The notes under the pieces: model-generated | What the model was told of the DNA's origin: nothing | The model's database searches: none | Seen by the model: the letters and a program-made list of their open reading frames with translations, nothing else | NCBI GenBank assembly: GCA_031771865.1 | Contig: JASISA010000042.1 | Location: 1,171,501-1,235,500, forward strand | Length of the DNA stretch: 64,000 nt | Origin: Nothophaeocryptopus gaeumannii | Taxonomy: Eukaryota > Ascomycota > Dothideomycetes > Mycosphaerellales > Mycosphaerellaceae | Direction: 5' to 3' | In this document: positions 1 to 11,653 of the stretch, piece by piece | Position numbering within the stretch: position 1 is the stretch's first letter | Layout of the letters: each line of letters opens with the position of its first letter | Made by a program: the position numbers and the translations under genes

Positions 1-1311
1 GCGTCTGCAATGTCGCCTCGATACGAGAAGGGCGATAGGGGAGCTTGCAGGCTTGAGTCGCGGACCCAATGGGAGCAGAATGGCAGCAGGAGTCGCCCAA
101 GCAGAGCGTCGCGGCGGGTGCGGGCGGCGCGGGAGGTATTGGACACGGACGCTGTTCGCCAACACACAACACCGTGCGCAGGGTGGTGATGTTGGTTCCG
201 TCGTGTTCGGCGCACGCACGGCGCTAAGGGCAGCTTGAATGGGGGTGGAGCGCGCACGTCTCAGACGGTGTCTAGTGGTGTCGGTGTCGGCAAAGAGGAG
301 TGTCGTGGTGGTCGTATGTAGCGTCGCTAGTTGCGTATGTACACAGAACTAGCCGTCCCAAGCGGTACTAGCAACGTCGGTGTGTCCCTGAGGGGGAGGA
401 GTAACGTCGGCAGGCCGGGAAGGATGTTGTTGCTGGCTGCTGTTGCTGGCGGTTGGAGCTGCGATGCTAGGGTCGATTCTGCAGCTCGACGCCCAAGCCC
501 AACACCACCACCCTTTAACTACCCTTTGCGTTGCGCTACCCCGAGTACAGTGCAGGCACAGAGCGTTTACTCGTTATCTGCGCACCGCACCGCCCTGATG
601 AGCGCCGCCGACTAGCAAGGAGGGAGATTGACTTCCGAGGCAACGTAATTGAGGCGGCCGGTGGAATCTCACAGTACTTCATACAACCCGATACCCGCAA
701 GACAGACAGACAGAAAGCCACGCAACTCTCATCATCAGACTCTAGCTAGTCCTCTGCCTACTACTCATCACGCTGTGAGCGAGCGACTCCACCTGGTCAA
801 AATACCTGCAGCTTTCGTGGGAGGTAGCGCAGCGGGCCAAGCACGCCGAACGCCTCGGTTCGGTGCCTGCGCAAATAGCATCAACCCCCCAGCACAGACC
901 GCACGCCTGCCAAATTATTCATGTATATATATATATATCTATGTTCTCTTGTCCAATTCATCACGGAGTCAAGAGCGCGCGGTCGAGGCTTTGTTTCGGA
1001 AAATCTGTCCTGTTGCCAAACCGACAACCAACGTTGCTCCGCAGGCTGTCGCTTGGCGAGGAGAGTTGTTGGTATTCTTCTGCCTGGAGGTGCCGATTCC
1101 TCCTCAGATTACCGCCCTTCTGCATGCTGTCATACCCCTCCTGGTGTGGGACCAGCAAGGACACATCTGCTAGGTTGATCTCACGTACCTTGATGCCTGC
1201 GCGCAATCATCCTAGACATCACCTGATCATTCACGGGCCGCGGCTCGGTGTTTCTTGAAGACAGGACCCTTCGCCTGTTCTTCAGGACAGCTTCGGTACA
1301 ATTTCAACTTC
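1..1311. other. Left-edge region without a supported gene
   Basis: About 1.3 kb precede the BET2 start. Several short reading frames exist on both strands, but they are compositionally biased, overlap one another and show no recognisable domain, so none is called. The last few hundred bases must contain the BET2 promoter and leader. The first few hundred bases could belong to the 5' flank of a gene beyond the left edge, which cannot be judged here. Confidence 0.5.
924..938. repeat. TA dinucleotide microsatellite
   Basis: A short uninterrupted (TA)n run lies about 370 bp upstream of the BET2 start. It is too far upstream to be an obvious TATA box and is best described as a simple repeat. Confidence 0.8.
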
Positions 1312-2495
1312 ATGTCTCTTGCTGCAGGGCCCGGGCGCGGCGGCGGCGCTTCTGCATCTTCGCAGCTGCCAGACGAGCTTACTCTGGTGGTCGAAAAGCA
1401 TGTTGCCTACGTACAGAGCCTAGATACAGTATGGTTGCTTTCAGCAAGTTCCACTTTCTTTGGCTGACACTGACTGCATAGTAGCGTAGAGACGAGCTCG
1501 AATACCATCTGACTGAACACTTGCGCATCAGCGGCATCTATTGGGGCCTCGTACCGCTTCATCTATTTGGCCAACCCGATGCTCTGCCCAGAGCAGGTCT
1601 GCTCGAATACGTCTTCAGTTGCCTGCACGAAAATGGAGGATTCGGCGCAGCGCCCGGGCACGATCCACACTTGCTCTACACAGTGTCATCCGTCCAGATA
1701 CTGTCTGTGATAGATGGCTTCGAAGAGCTTGAAAAGAAAGTCGCAGGCGGCAGAATGCAAGTTGCAGAGTTCATTGCTAAACTGCAGCAGCCCAACGGCA
1801 CGTTTGCAGGCGACAAGTGGGGAGAAACAGATACCCGATTCCTATACGGCGCATTGAACGCGCTGTCATTGCTCGGCGCGCTACCTAGCCAGCGGCGCAG
1901 TGAACCGCCTCTCATCGATTTGCAAGCAGCAGTCGATCACGTCAAGGCTTGCCACAACTTCGACGGCGGCTTCGGTGTCGCCCCTGGAACAGAATCGCAT
2001 TCTGGACAAGTCTTCACCTGCTTGGGTGCGCTTACCATTGCGGGTGAAGTAGATTCCTATCTGGGCGAAGAAGGCAAAGACCGCCTGGGTGCTTGGCTCA
2101 GCGAGCGACAATTACCAAGTGGTGGCCTGAATGGCAGACCAGAGAAGCTTGTCGACGTGTGCTACAGCTGGTGGGTGCTAACCAGCCTAGCCATGATCGA
2201 TCGGCTACACTGGATCGACAAGAAGAAGCTCACAGAGTTCATCCTGCAATGTCAAGACCCTGATGAAGGAGGCTTCGCCGACCGTCCCGGTGACATGGTC
2301 GACGTCTTTCACACGTGCTTTGCGACATGCGGCCTCAGTTTGCTTGGGCATCCTGGTCTGCTCGAAGTGGATCCTGCTTAGTAAGTTGGGAAATTTTGGC
2401 CTCCTTTTGCCGCGACTCACGGCTGACTTCTCTTTCCTCCTGACAGCTGCATGCCCAAGCATATCACCGATAAACTCCTTGGTCGCACCGCATAA
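1312..2495 (+). CDS. BET2: Rab geranylgeranyltransferase (type II) beta subunit
   Basis: This is the catalytic subunit of the prenyltransferase that adds geranylgeranyl groups to C-terminal cysteines of Rab GTPases; with the alpha subunit (Bet4) and Rab escort protein it supports vesicle traffic. The protein shows the repeated prenyltransferase beta pattern with GGFG/GGF motifs (CLHENGGFGAAPG, CHNFDGGFGVAPG, CQDPDEGGFADRPGD). Zinc-binding residues of the family lie in the segments VDVCYSWW and DVFHTCFATCGLSLLG. Three exons fit: 1312-1428, 1485-2380 and 2447-2495. The introns use GTATGG and GTAAGT donors, and the last exon supplies the conserved YCMP tail. The chosen start gives MSLAAGPG; an in-frame ATG 57 bp upstream (1255) would add 19 residues and is less likely. 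Confidence 0.93.
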
Positions 2496-3250
2496 TGCTT
2501 ATTCCGACGGCAAGCAAGGCTTCAAGCATCACTCTCCTTCCTCCACGAAGCTCTCAGCAGCGCGCACGATTTCGCGCACCAGCTTGCAACACATAACCGG
2601 CCTCCAAGCGCGAGAAGGCAGCTTCAGGCACACTGCCGCCCACGTGAGCGGAAGCTGACAGCGCATGGGCGGCGGCAGCGAGCGGAGTCACACAGGTAGG
2701 TAGAATCGGACATGTTAGTTACCCTTGTAAGGACACCTCTTGCAATCTAATAACCCGTGTTGAGCTTCTGTCAATGAGCCCGGGCTACAATGCAAGAGAA
2801 GAAGAACCTCTTTGAAATTCTGACAATTGACTCCGACGTTTCAAGAGCTGCGTTGGGGATACAATCACACTCATGACAGACCTGCCCGAAGCTGCTACCT
2901 TAGCCCCAAATCTTGGCCCATGGACTTCCCTGCTACGAGGTCCCGAGCGAATTTGCTGTGCTATGGGCGTGGACAACCAGGTTCGGTTGGTACAGACAGC
3001 TCCTTGCATGACCGGCTCGGATCTCTGGACGGCCTGCTTCAAAGCATCCGGCAAATCGAAATTTGACGGTCTCCCTCTTCAAGCAGCGTATCCTTGCAAT
3101 ATCAGCTATTGTGACGTCGCTGACAGCTCTCGCTCGCTGTCGGTCATCATTTCGATACCATTCCCTGCGCCCATTCTCTTCTGGAACCACGGCTTTGATA
3201 GTCCCTTGCCTGGCCAGAATTCGAAGATTACCTCGCTATCAGCTCCGCGA
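2496..3250. other. Intergenic region downstream of BET2
   Basis: About 750 bp with only short overlapping frames on both strands and no recognisable domain. It contains the BET2 3' untranslated region and grades into the degenerate repeat array to the right. Confidence 0.5.
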
Positions 3251-6200
3251 GATCTATCACATGAGCTGAAACATCTTTCGCCCTGAGTCACATTTCCACT
3301 GCGGGCGCGGACTTTTGCATGCTCGCTTCGATCACTGTGATCTCTGCTGACTATGATAGGAATGTTACGCTTGGGCAGTAGCCATTGCCTTTGCGTCCGT
3401 GAAAGAGATGCTTCTGCCTTGGACTTCGCATTCACTTCACCCGCGCTTTACAATGGTCACTCCGTTCGCCAGAACTGCTACCTCTTAGCAAAAACATATC
3501 TCGGGTGTCTGGAATCAGTTGCACTTAGCTACTGGGGTCGGCGATATTGTTTCCCAAGAAGACATCCTGTTAACTCAAAGAAGGCGGCGCCACTGTTTCC
3601 TGAACCTCGCATTCACACGCCCGGCTCTCGTTGAAAGTGAAACCTACCATTGTAGACACATCTCAGATGTCTAGTGCCCGTCACCGCTAAGGACCTGGGC
3701 AGCGTCGTATGAGCTTCTCATGAAACATTGAATGAACCTCGTGAGCTGGAAAGATCCCCATCTGGAATTTTTTCACATGATCCCTTCTCGCTGGAACACC
3801 CCCGATTCTGGTCAGCCCAGCTCGAATGTGCAGCCGCTGTTGGATTTGAGAACTTGGAAAGATGGTGTTAGCTGCTTCAGCTGTTTCGTACTGGTCGTAC
3901 GAGCTGGTATCGCTTCTGAGACTGCGCTTTCACGTGCTTGTTTCTCGCTGAGAGCAAGCCGGTTGGAGAGCGGGACCTGGAGTTCTTTACCTGCCACCAC
4001 GATTTTCATCTACTAGCTCTTCCCTCTCGGCATTCCCGAACATGGCAAGCACTTCAGAGACGTGGATCAGCCTCTGGCGCCGGGCAATCGAGCAGCATCG
4101 CATTGACTGCTGAGAAAACTCGGATATGCCCATATGGTCGGGATTCGCTTCTCTTGCTACTCTGACTGCACCGTGCTATCTGCACTCTCTGAAAGCACTC
4201 CTAACTGTGATCAGAACCTTGCGGATGTGCAGCAGCTCTTGGCTTCGGGTCATGGAGAGGTGTCCTGGAACAAAATATCTTGTAAGCTCGAATGAGCTGG
4301 GATCGCTCCTTCTGAATTTCATTTCGGCTACTAGTCTTGACTCTCGTATGATCGGCTATCCATGGGAAGCATTCCCAACCGTGGCTCTCATTTTACGGAT
4401 TTGGATCAGCGTTCATCTTCAGGCCACTCCCATACGCTTGGCTCGCTCATGGGAAGTTTCCCCGGCCATGGCCCCCATCTCACGGTCGTTCGGCTGCCAC
4501 TGACCTTGAGCACCTGGGGAGGGCTGCTTTAGACACATTGCATTGGCTGGGACAAGCTGGTATCCCTTGACCTAGACCTGTCTTCACCTGCAGAAGTAAT
4601 ATTCACATGTTCGGCTCGCTCCCCGGCAGCGCTTCCTACCATACTCCCTAACTCACGATCATGGAATAATCATGAGCTTTCAGCACTTGAGAAGGATGGG
4701 TATTGGCCGCTTCAGAGACACTACAGTTGCTCTGATGATTGGCATCATTGCAAGTTGACTTCGGCTCTGCCTATTGAGTTGACTTCGACAAGCTAGACTG
4801 GCTCCCTGGCAGTGCTCCCGACCATACACTCTGCCTCACGGCTAGCATGTGAATAGGATCCTCCGGCCTTAGAGAAGCGCTTCATTCGCCTCGTTGAACA
4901 TTACCATGATTTAGAAGAGCCGTGAGGATGCTACAAAGGCGGAAAATCGCATCTGGTCGTTTCCTTGAAGTTTGTCGGGCCCTTCCCTATCTGCGCAACC
5001 ACTACTCGACACCCTTGTCCTAGGTTCGGACCACTCAGGCTCACCGGAGTCGAGGTAGAAGATGGCGCGGTAGCGAGGGTACTATCAATATCGACGACAA
5101 CTGTGGTCGTCTGCTATGTTTCCAGTCTACAATTCTCCACTCAGCAGAGCACCAACCCTCAGCTAAAGAAGTAAGATCACCACTTTACCTGGACTCCACC
5201 TACAGGATCACGTTCACGTGCTATGCCTACTCCCTGGTGGTACTCCCGACTACGCTCTCTTCCTGTCATGGCAGGATATGCTCTGGGTCACTAGAGAAAC
5301 ATCTCATTTCCTTCTAGTCAAGCCTTGGTTTGGCTCAAATGGGCCAGCATCTCTTCACTTGGACTTTGCGTTAACCTACTTGAAGTGAGTTGTATATGAA
5401 CCGTTGACTCTGGAAGTGGTCTCGACCAAGGGTCTCATCTCACGGCTGAGGGATGCAAACTGTCCTTTGTCGCTTGAGGCGCATCCCGTGAAGCTTGTTC
5501 AAACACAGCTCTGAGCCAGATGGGACGGCATCACTTCACCTACCCAAGTGACTTCACAGTACGTTCTCTCAGTGGAAGCGATGCCGACACTGCCCTCTAT
5601 CTCACGGTTGTGGAACGAATATGGCCCGCAATTGCTCGAGATTTGTCCCATTTTCCCGGATAAAACATCGCCTTGCTTTCGATGAGCCGGCTTCACCTCA
5701 CTTTTACCTGCCAAAAGCCAGTTTCACATGCTCGCCTCACTCGCTGGAACACCTGTTGTCCATGCTTTCTGTTTCAGAGTTGGGGAACGAATAAGGCCCT
5801 TGATACTTTGAGGCGTTTCCCATCTCCCTGGATCAAGTCTCCCATTGATTTGGATGAGCCAGCTTCACTTGACCTCCACCTACCAAAATGGCTTTCGCAT
5901 GCTTGCTTCTCTCGCTGGAATGCCTAGTCCTGGGAGAACATCACTTCACTTGGATGGGCAAGCTTCACTTCACCTACCGAAGTCACTTTCACATGATCGG
6001 CTCGCTTTCTGAAACGCCTAGCGTCCATGGGTAGGACCTCAAGGCTGTATAACGAACATGGTCCTTGATTGCTCGAGATATGTCCTCTTTTCCGGTCAAA
6101 TGACGCCTAGGTTTAGATGGGCTGACTTCACTTCACCTTCACTTCTCCGAAAGTCATTTTCACATGCTAGCCTCGCTCGCTGACATGCCCAGTGTCCATG

Positions 6201-6340
6201 GCTGGCACCTCAGGACTGGGCAGTGGCCTTCGGCTGTGCATCCTTGAGGTACAACATCATGTGATGGAGCATCTCTTCGCCTTGACTTCACTTTCACTGA
6301 AGTGAAGTGAAGCGACTGTTTCTGTGTCACGGTCGTAAGT
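3250..6340. repeat. Degenerate tandem array, unit about 170 bp
   Basis: The stretch carries no credible gene but repeats a recognisable block. The consensus reads roughly: CTTCACTTCACCTACC, then TTTCACATGCTCGCCTCGCT, GGAA, CCATG, CTCACGG, GGAACGAATATGGCCC and CTCGAGATATGTCCC. The TTTCACATG-like core occurs near 5554, 5725, 5892, 5987 and 6157, with spacings close to 168-171 bp except for one unit shortened to about 95 bp. More diverged copies occur near 4423, 4601, 4780, 5210 and 5390, spaced about 178-180 bp or multiples, and weaker ones near 3772 and 3928. Reading frames are not conserved between units, so the array is not coding. Base composition is ordinary, without the TpA excess expected after RIP. 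Function unknown. Confidence 0.75.
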
Positions 6341-6909
6341 TCACTAGTCTTGGCTGGGCATGGGCCCAAGCTCAAGCGAGAGACCAAAACACCGACCCTC
6401 GCAGCTGCCTTTTTACAACCTCAACCTTCGACTTTGACACCTTGACGGCAAGTGCAACCACCTCGCCACCACTCTCCAACAGGCAGCGCTCTCGCCCGCG
6501 CCTGCACCTTCCGCGCCGCCCACCTCACCGACGGCAGTGACTGCACCGTCTCCGACACCGGTACGTCTGCCTCTTCTTCCCCCTCTTGTTTCCACCTTCT
6601 CACCTCCATCACCCGCACCACCACCTCCCTCCTCTTGGTTTTGCTCCTCCGTCGCTCCTTTTGGATCTGCATTGGCGTCTTACATCCACGACGACCTCAC
6701 CCGCTGCTTCCAGCGATACTAACACACCCGGCACCTTGCCGGCACCACTCACTCTCTTCTGCAGAAACAGCCAACGGCCAGGCTCATCAGAGCACGACCG
6801 CCACCACAGCAAGAGCCTGCCAAGCTCGCGCTGCCTCGGACTCGCTACTCGCTTCACTCACTGCGAGGACTGGACTAACATTACCACTCTCAGGACCCGG
6901 TCTGCCCGC
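6341..6909 (+). other. Pyrimidine-rich leader of the downstream zinc-finger gene
   Basis: This stretch between the repeat array and the next start codon is strikingly rich in C and T on the plus strand (runs of CCACC, CTCC and TTCC), as in leaders of well-expressed fungal genes. It probably holds promoter and 5' UTR, perhaps with a 5' UTR intron. No separate gene is supported. Confidence 0.45.
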
Positions 6910-8744
6910 ATGAACTTGCTAGGAGGCGATGTGAACCAAATCCCTCTCCACTGCAATGTTTGTCCTAAGAAGCCGGATTTCTCGGACGTGAGCCACCTCC
7001 TCACCCATATCGCCAGCAAGGGCCACCTGAGCTCCTACTATCGCCTGAAGGTCCGGGCCAGTACTGATGGGAACGCGAAGGCCGAGATCGACCACTACGA
7101 TGAGTGGTACGAGACTTATGACGTGGAAGATCTCATGCGAGAGCGTATGAGCCAGAAGGAGAAGAAGCGTGGATCAGGTAGCAATGTCTCACGCCGACCC
7201 TCGACGGGTAAGTATACACCTTCGGTGAGCAGGATGAGTGGCAAAACGTGCTGATGTGAGCAGGCTCAGGCACCACGATCTCGGCACGCAGCACACCGGC
7301 TGCCATCAACAGCACGCGTCGAGCCGCCCTTCGCAACAATGCGAATCTGGTGGATCCTCGTCTGAATGGCCAGCTGAGAACGCATCCATTCTCACGTTCC
7401 GCCACTCCTAGCAACATGCAGCTCACGCGTGACAGCTTCACCTTCACTGCAGCTCCGATCAACGGCGTCTCGAATCCCTTCACCAACTGGGGTCAGGGCA
7501 GCGTGAGCAACTCTCCCTCCATCAAGCAGGAGAGCGAGCTGAGCTACGATGACGACGAGAACGACGACGACGCTAGCTACGAGCCTCAGCTTTCTCGCCG
7601 CTCCTCAAAGCGCCGCCGCACCCAGCACACACATAACGACTCTGTGGTTTCGTTCCAGGAGGAAGAATTTGGTGATGAGCCTGTGGATGAGACGGACAAG
7701 CTGAAGGGTGTCAAGCTTCCCGGTATGAGGATGTTCGACTCTGCTACACAGGACATGAAGCGTAAGAGAAATCAGAAGAAGCACATCTCAGTGGTGCGAG
7801 GCCTTGAGGCCACCAGCCTGCTTGTCGAGCCGATCGAGAACGTGTTTAAGAATATCGAGGGGCAGATCGAGCTGTCACGCGAGATCACCGGCAACCCACC
7901 ATCGGAAGGCGAGCTCCTCACTGGCGAGTCTGAGCCAGAAGCTGATGCACCTGAGGTCAAGCGTGTCCGCCGCCAGCCACGAGTTCCTTTCGTTAAGAAA
8001 GATAGAAACAGTGGCCGCCTCCTTCGCAACCGCGGTCAAGCTCATCACCCACCTTTCGGCCATGACCGCAAGCCTGCCATCGGTCTGCTTGATGAGGATA
8101 AGTACCTCACGTACGTCCCGCGCCAGCAAAAGCGCTCTGGCTTGAGCATTCACCGCGACAACACAGGCCCAGACATCACTTTTGACGGGCCAGCGCCAAT
8201 GAACTACCTCACTGCCAGCTTGAATCGCAATTCGCTTCATATCGGCAACAACAACGGTGTGCAGGCACAGATGTTTGGCAATGGCATCCCTCGCACCCAC
8301 GCTCGCCAGCCATCGTGGGGCCAATACGGTAGCGGCTTCCGCCCAACTACCAACGGCACCGGAATGGGCCACGGTCTCCCATCGCAGTCATTCACTGCCT
8401 TCGGTGGCATGTACGGCCAGAGCTTCCATTCGAGTAGCCACGCAGGCAACATGGCCTCTGCTCAGCAGCACGGCTACGCTGCGATGCCCTCGCATCAATA
8501 CGGCATGCCACAGCAAGTATCTTCTGAGATGAACCCGCTCTTCAACGCAAGCACCAGTTTGTGGGACAACATGTTTGCACTCAACCAGGACACTTCTGGC
8601 GACATCTTCGGCACTGGGGAGGGTGCTAGCAACTTCGGCAACGCCAACGGCTCCACAGCCAACCAACTTTTCCTGCCCCTGAGCAGCACCAATGCCGCAC
8701 AGGACGACGATGAGGGCACAATTTCTGCGACTAGCGAGCATTGA
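6910..8744 (+). CDS. C2H2-like zinc-finger protein of unknown function
   Basis: Predicted 592 residues from two exons, 6910-7207 and 7264-8744, joined by a 56-nt intron with a GTAAGT donor. Near the N-terminus a single finger-like motif (C15, C18, H33, H39; HCNVCPKKPDF ... LLTHIASKGHL) is followed by a charged helix containing DEWYETYDVEDLMRERM. The rest is mostly low complexity: an acidic stretch (DDDENDDDAS), basic clusters (SSKRRRTQ, KRVRRQPR) that could be nuclear signals, and a Gly/Asn/Ser/Gln-rich C-terminal third. A nuclear or RNA/DNA-binding role is inferred from this architecture only. The ATG at 6910 was chosen because it directly precedes the finger. Confidence 0.7.
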
Positions 8745-9511
8745 CTGCTCTTATGCACACAGACTGTTATGCGTGCTAACAGCAGGCGCGAATAGTATAC
8801 TCAAGACGACTGACACGGCCTCGACACAACGAGAAGCCTCATTCCATTCACGACAGCTTCAGCAGAAGGATGGTTCACGACACTCTTGGTCAAAAGCCCT
8901 TGTGGTAAGAAAGGAGGGTATTGATGAGGTCAGGGCTAATGGTAATGTGTCCTGCTTAATGGAAATGTAGGCGGGAGGTCTTCATACGGAACGAATACGG
9001 AGCTTTGGGGTTGGCTTACTTCATGCATGGGCGGAGGAAGCTGGTCACACACTCGTTGAGAGACGGCATTGCAGCATTGAAGCATTGCTAGCTCCATCGA
9101 GAGAAAATCATGGCTCATCTATGGCCACAAGAACGACAGCTATCAGCGGTTGGCCTACACTTTCGTTTACACTCTGATCAGAAGCAAACTAGAAAATGGG
9201 ACCGTCTTTGTCCCGCCAACATTTTCTCTTTCCATTCGAAGTTCTTGCTCTCTCATGATCTTCTGCTGTCGACTATTTGTCACGCCTAGCGACATTGTTC
9301 GCCTGGTCATCCTGCAGACCCTTCCAACGGCAAACGGCAACCTAGAGGCAGACTCGCATCTTGAACAAAACTTTTCCAACTGCCATTCTTTTCCGCAAGA
9401 AAGCCAAGAACCGAGAACTCATGACACTGTGTCGTCGCTTTTGCTGCTTCCTCCCGCCAACTTCCTGCATGTCAAACCCTGTCAACAATTTCATGTCTCC
9501 TTCCTCTCTGC
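8745..9511. other. Intergenic region between convergent genes
   Basis: About 770 bp between the 3' ends of two convergent genes. Only short frames without recognisable features are present. Open frames on the plus strand beyond 9361 are antisense shadows of the repetitive gene to the right. Confidence 0.5.
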
Positions 9512-10387
9512 TCACTCGCCATCGTCCTGCTCGCCATCGCCCTTCTCGCCATTGCCACTTACCTGCTTGTCTCCCTCACACATCATCTCGTTCTCCTTCT
9601 CACCGTCGCCCTCCTCGCTGTCGTCCTTCTCGCCATCGACACTCTGCTCGCCATTGTGACTTACCAGCTTGTTGCCCTCACACATCACCTCCCCATTCTT
9701 CGCCGCGGCGGCTCCGTCTTCGAGTTCCATCTCCCTCGAAACCCCACCCTTCCTTGCCTTATCGACATTGAACCACTTCTCACAGTGGCGGTAGTTCCAG
9801 TATCGCATGTTGCTGAGTTGTTGGGTGTCGGCTTGACCAGTCCCGGCGTACGGGCGTGGGCGGGAAGCGCCAATAGGGTAGTATGCCCAGGCAGCGGTTG
9901 TGTTCCGCGCGAGATCGAGTCCTCCGAATGAGGCGGGGAGCACTGCGTAGCTCGGAGATGAGTGGGAAGATGGTGGGTTGCTGACGCAGGGGGATTGGTC
10001 TGCTGGGGGCATGATGAAGAAGTGGTTTGCTGGGTCGGAGAAAGGTTCGACTTCGTGGGATGTTGGAGCTGACGCTTCTTCGTCGCCAGTGGTCGTCAGG
10101 TCGATGGGAGAGGTCTTGGTGCCCGCAGCTGGAGAGGCTGGTCTAGAGTAGGTGTTTGGATTGAGTGGATTAGGCTGATCGGGCATGAGAATCTGGAGCT
10201 GGAGTTGTGGACGTTGGCAACTTGGTCCGTTCTGGCTGAAGGGATAGAGGTGCTGACGCTGGTGCTGCTGCTGGTCAACTCGAGCGTTACGTAGAGCCAG
10301 GAGCAGACTGGCGTGATTTTGAGAAGTCGAGTTGTTACGCATCTTGTGGGTGATCGCTCGCCGCTTGTGTTTGTTCTTAGAGACCAT
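9512..10387 (-). CDS. Hypothetical low-complexity protein with duplicated acidic tail
   Basis: An uninterrupted 291-residue frame starting MVSKNKHKRR. It has a basic N-terminus (possible nuclear signal), a Gln/Pro/Ser-rich middle, and a short ordered-looking segment around MRYWNYRHCEKWFNVDKARKGG. The acidic C-terminus contains an imperfect internal duplication: EVMCEGNKLVSHNGEQ and later EMMCEGDKQVSGNGEK, each followed by GE(K/Q)DD-type repeats. No family was recognised. The frame may be a real rapidly evolving gene. Its low complexity keeps confidence moderate, and introns cannot be excluded. Confidence 0.5.
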   Translation of the reverse strand: MVSKNKHKRRAITHKMRNNSTSQNHASLLLALRNARVDQQQHQRQHLYPFSQNGPSCQRPQLQLQILMPDQPNPLNPNTYSRPASPAAGTKTSPIDLTTTGDEEASAPTSHEVEPFSDPANHFFIMPPADQSPCVSNPPSSHSSPSYAVLPASFGGLDLARNTTAAWAYYPIGASRPRPYAGTGQADTQQLSNMRYWNYRHCEKWFNVDKARKGGVSREMELEDGAAAAKNGEVMCEGNKLVSHNGEQSVDGEKDDSEEGDGEKENEMMCEGDKQVSGNGEKGDGEQDDGE

Positions 10388-10446
10388 GACTGAAGCCTGA
10401 GTTGAGGGTTTGTTGTATTGGAGCTTGAAGAGTGAAGCCTAACGTG

Positions 10447-10482
10447 GGTTGTAGCAGGTTGTAGCAGGTTGTAGCAGGTTGT
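10447..10482. repeat. 10-bp tandem repeat upstream of the acidic-tail gene
   Basis: Three perfect head-to-tail copies of GGTTGTAGCA plus a partial fourth, about 60 bp upstream of the minus-strand start at 10387. The location makes a promoter or 5' UTR role possible, but nothing further shows it. Confidence 0.85.
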
Positions 10483-10879
10483 CGAAGCTTGTAGCCGTTG
10501 AGAAATAGTAGAATCTGAAAACTCTGCACATACCTAAGCAAACCTCACCTGGGAGACGTCATGTACAAACGCCGGGTCAAGTGTTGTGTTTTGTCCCTTC
10601 ATGCAGCGGCCGGCTCTGCAGATCCCGAGAACATCCCGGCAACAGAAGGCAAAGTGAAAGCCGACGGTAGCATGTGAAGACTTGCCCTGCCTCGGAAGCG
10701 TGTCGACCACGCGCGTCAAGTGAATGATGGCGCTGACACGCAATTATGTGAAGGCGGGCTCTGCATCATATGAAGTTCGGCTCTGCCCGAGTACTTGCCA
10801 TTCACCCGAAGCGAGTAAATGTTGATATGAGCATTTGAAGGACTCGGCCTTTGGCTTTGCTTGACGCCCAGCTTCGACC

Positions 10880-11653
10880 TCAAGTTTCCCGCTTGGGGGT
10901 CTCCTCATGTGAGCTCTCCCGGCACTCAGCAATCTGAACACACTCGTGTCGCTGGTCCCGCTCGGAGGCTCCCATACGGGAATGGACCCCGTTACAGGCC
11001 TTATGCTCGCATATGTGGGTAGGTGAACCAGAACTTGACAGATTAGAAAGGGTGGTGGATGTCCCGTTGCCTTGTTGGTTGCCAGGAGCTCCCGCAGGGC
11101 CAACCAAGTCGAATGGCGTTGCACGCTTATTGAAGGGGTCTACACTGTCAAAATTGTCCTCGGAGTTGTCTCTCAGTGGCCGGTCTCCGTCGAAGATCTT
11201 GGTATCAAAGTCCACGAGGACTGGCAGGGGCGCTTGCTCAGCTTGTTGCATTGCGGAGCTCTTACGTTCGGGCAGCTCCTCAGGATGACGATAGTAATAC
11301 AGAGCAGCGTTATCGTATTCGCTGCCGCCCAAATACTTGAACATAGAGTCGTTTGGTGAATCGCGCAAGTCTCTGGGCTTGTAGAATAGCCGCAGCCTTG
11401 GGCGAGGCCGGTCTGCTGCTCTTCTCTCGGTTTCTGGCGGCAGATCCGGTTCTGGATCATACGCTGAAGAATCGGATGATGGGTCGATAGACTGCCGGCT
11501 TATGCTGTTCCTTCTGCCGCGCTTGGGCGAAGAGCCGCTGTCGTCCACTTCAGAGTCGGCTCTCCGTTTGATGATCGTTTGAGACTCAGCGTGTGTTTCG
11601 CCGGAAGCAGAGGACATCGTAGGCCAGTATGAGAAAGCTGCGTTTCGGGACAT
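10880..11653 (-). CDS. Hypothetical Ser/Arg-rich protein
   Basis: A continuous frame of about 257 residues beginning MSRNAAFSYWPTMSS; the ATG at 11653 is the first true start in frame. The N-terminal part is disordered with a basic KRGRR cluster. A more ordered segment contains RPRLRLFYKPRDLRDSPNDS and EYDNAALYYYRHPEELPER. The C-terminus has a Cys/His-containing stretch (HICEHKACNGVH) that could bind metal. No family was recognised. The 3' end may involve an intron not resolved here. Confidence 0.5.
   Translation of the reverse strand: MSRNAAFSYWPTMSSASGETHAESQTIIKRRADSEVDDSGSSPKRGRRNSISRQSIDPSSDSSAYDPEPDLPPETERRAADRPRPRLRLFYKPRDLRDSPNDSMFKYLGGSEYDNAALYYYRHPEELPERKSSAMQQAEQAPLPVLVDFDTKIFDGDRPLRDNSEDNFDSVDPFNKRATPFDLVGPAGAPGNQQGNGTSTTLSNLSSSGSPTHICEHKACNGVHSRMGASERDQRHECVQIAECRESSHEETPKRET

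Noticed and set aside
649..1173. Open frame of 174 codons near the left edge
   Set aside because: It overlaps other frames, includes the TA microsatellite, and shows no domain or codon pattern of a gene.
3250..6340. Short frames inside the degenerate tandem array as possible genes
   Set aside because: Repeat units are not multiples of three and the frames are not conserved from unit to unit.
9361..9771. His/Arg/Pro-rich plus-strand frame
   Set aside because: It is the antisense shadow of the repetitive acidic tail of the minus-strand gene at 9512-10387.
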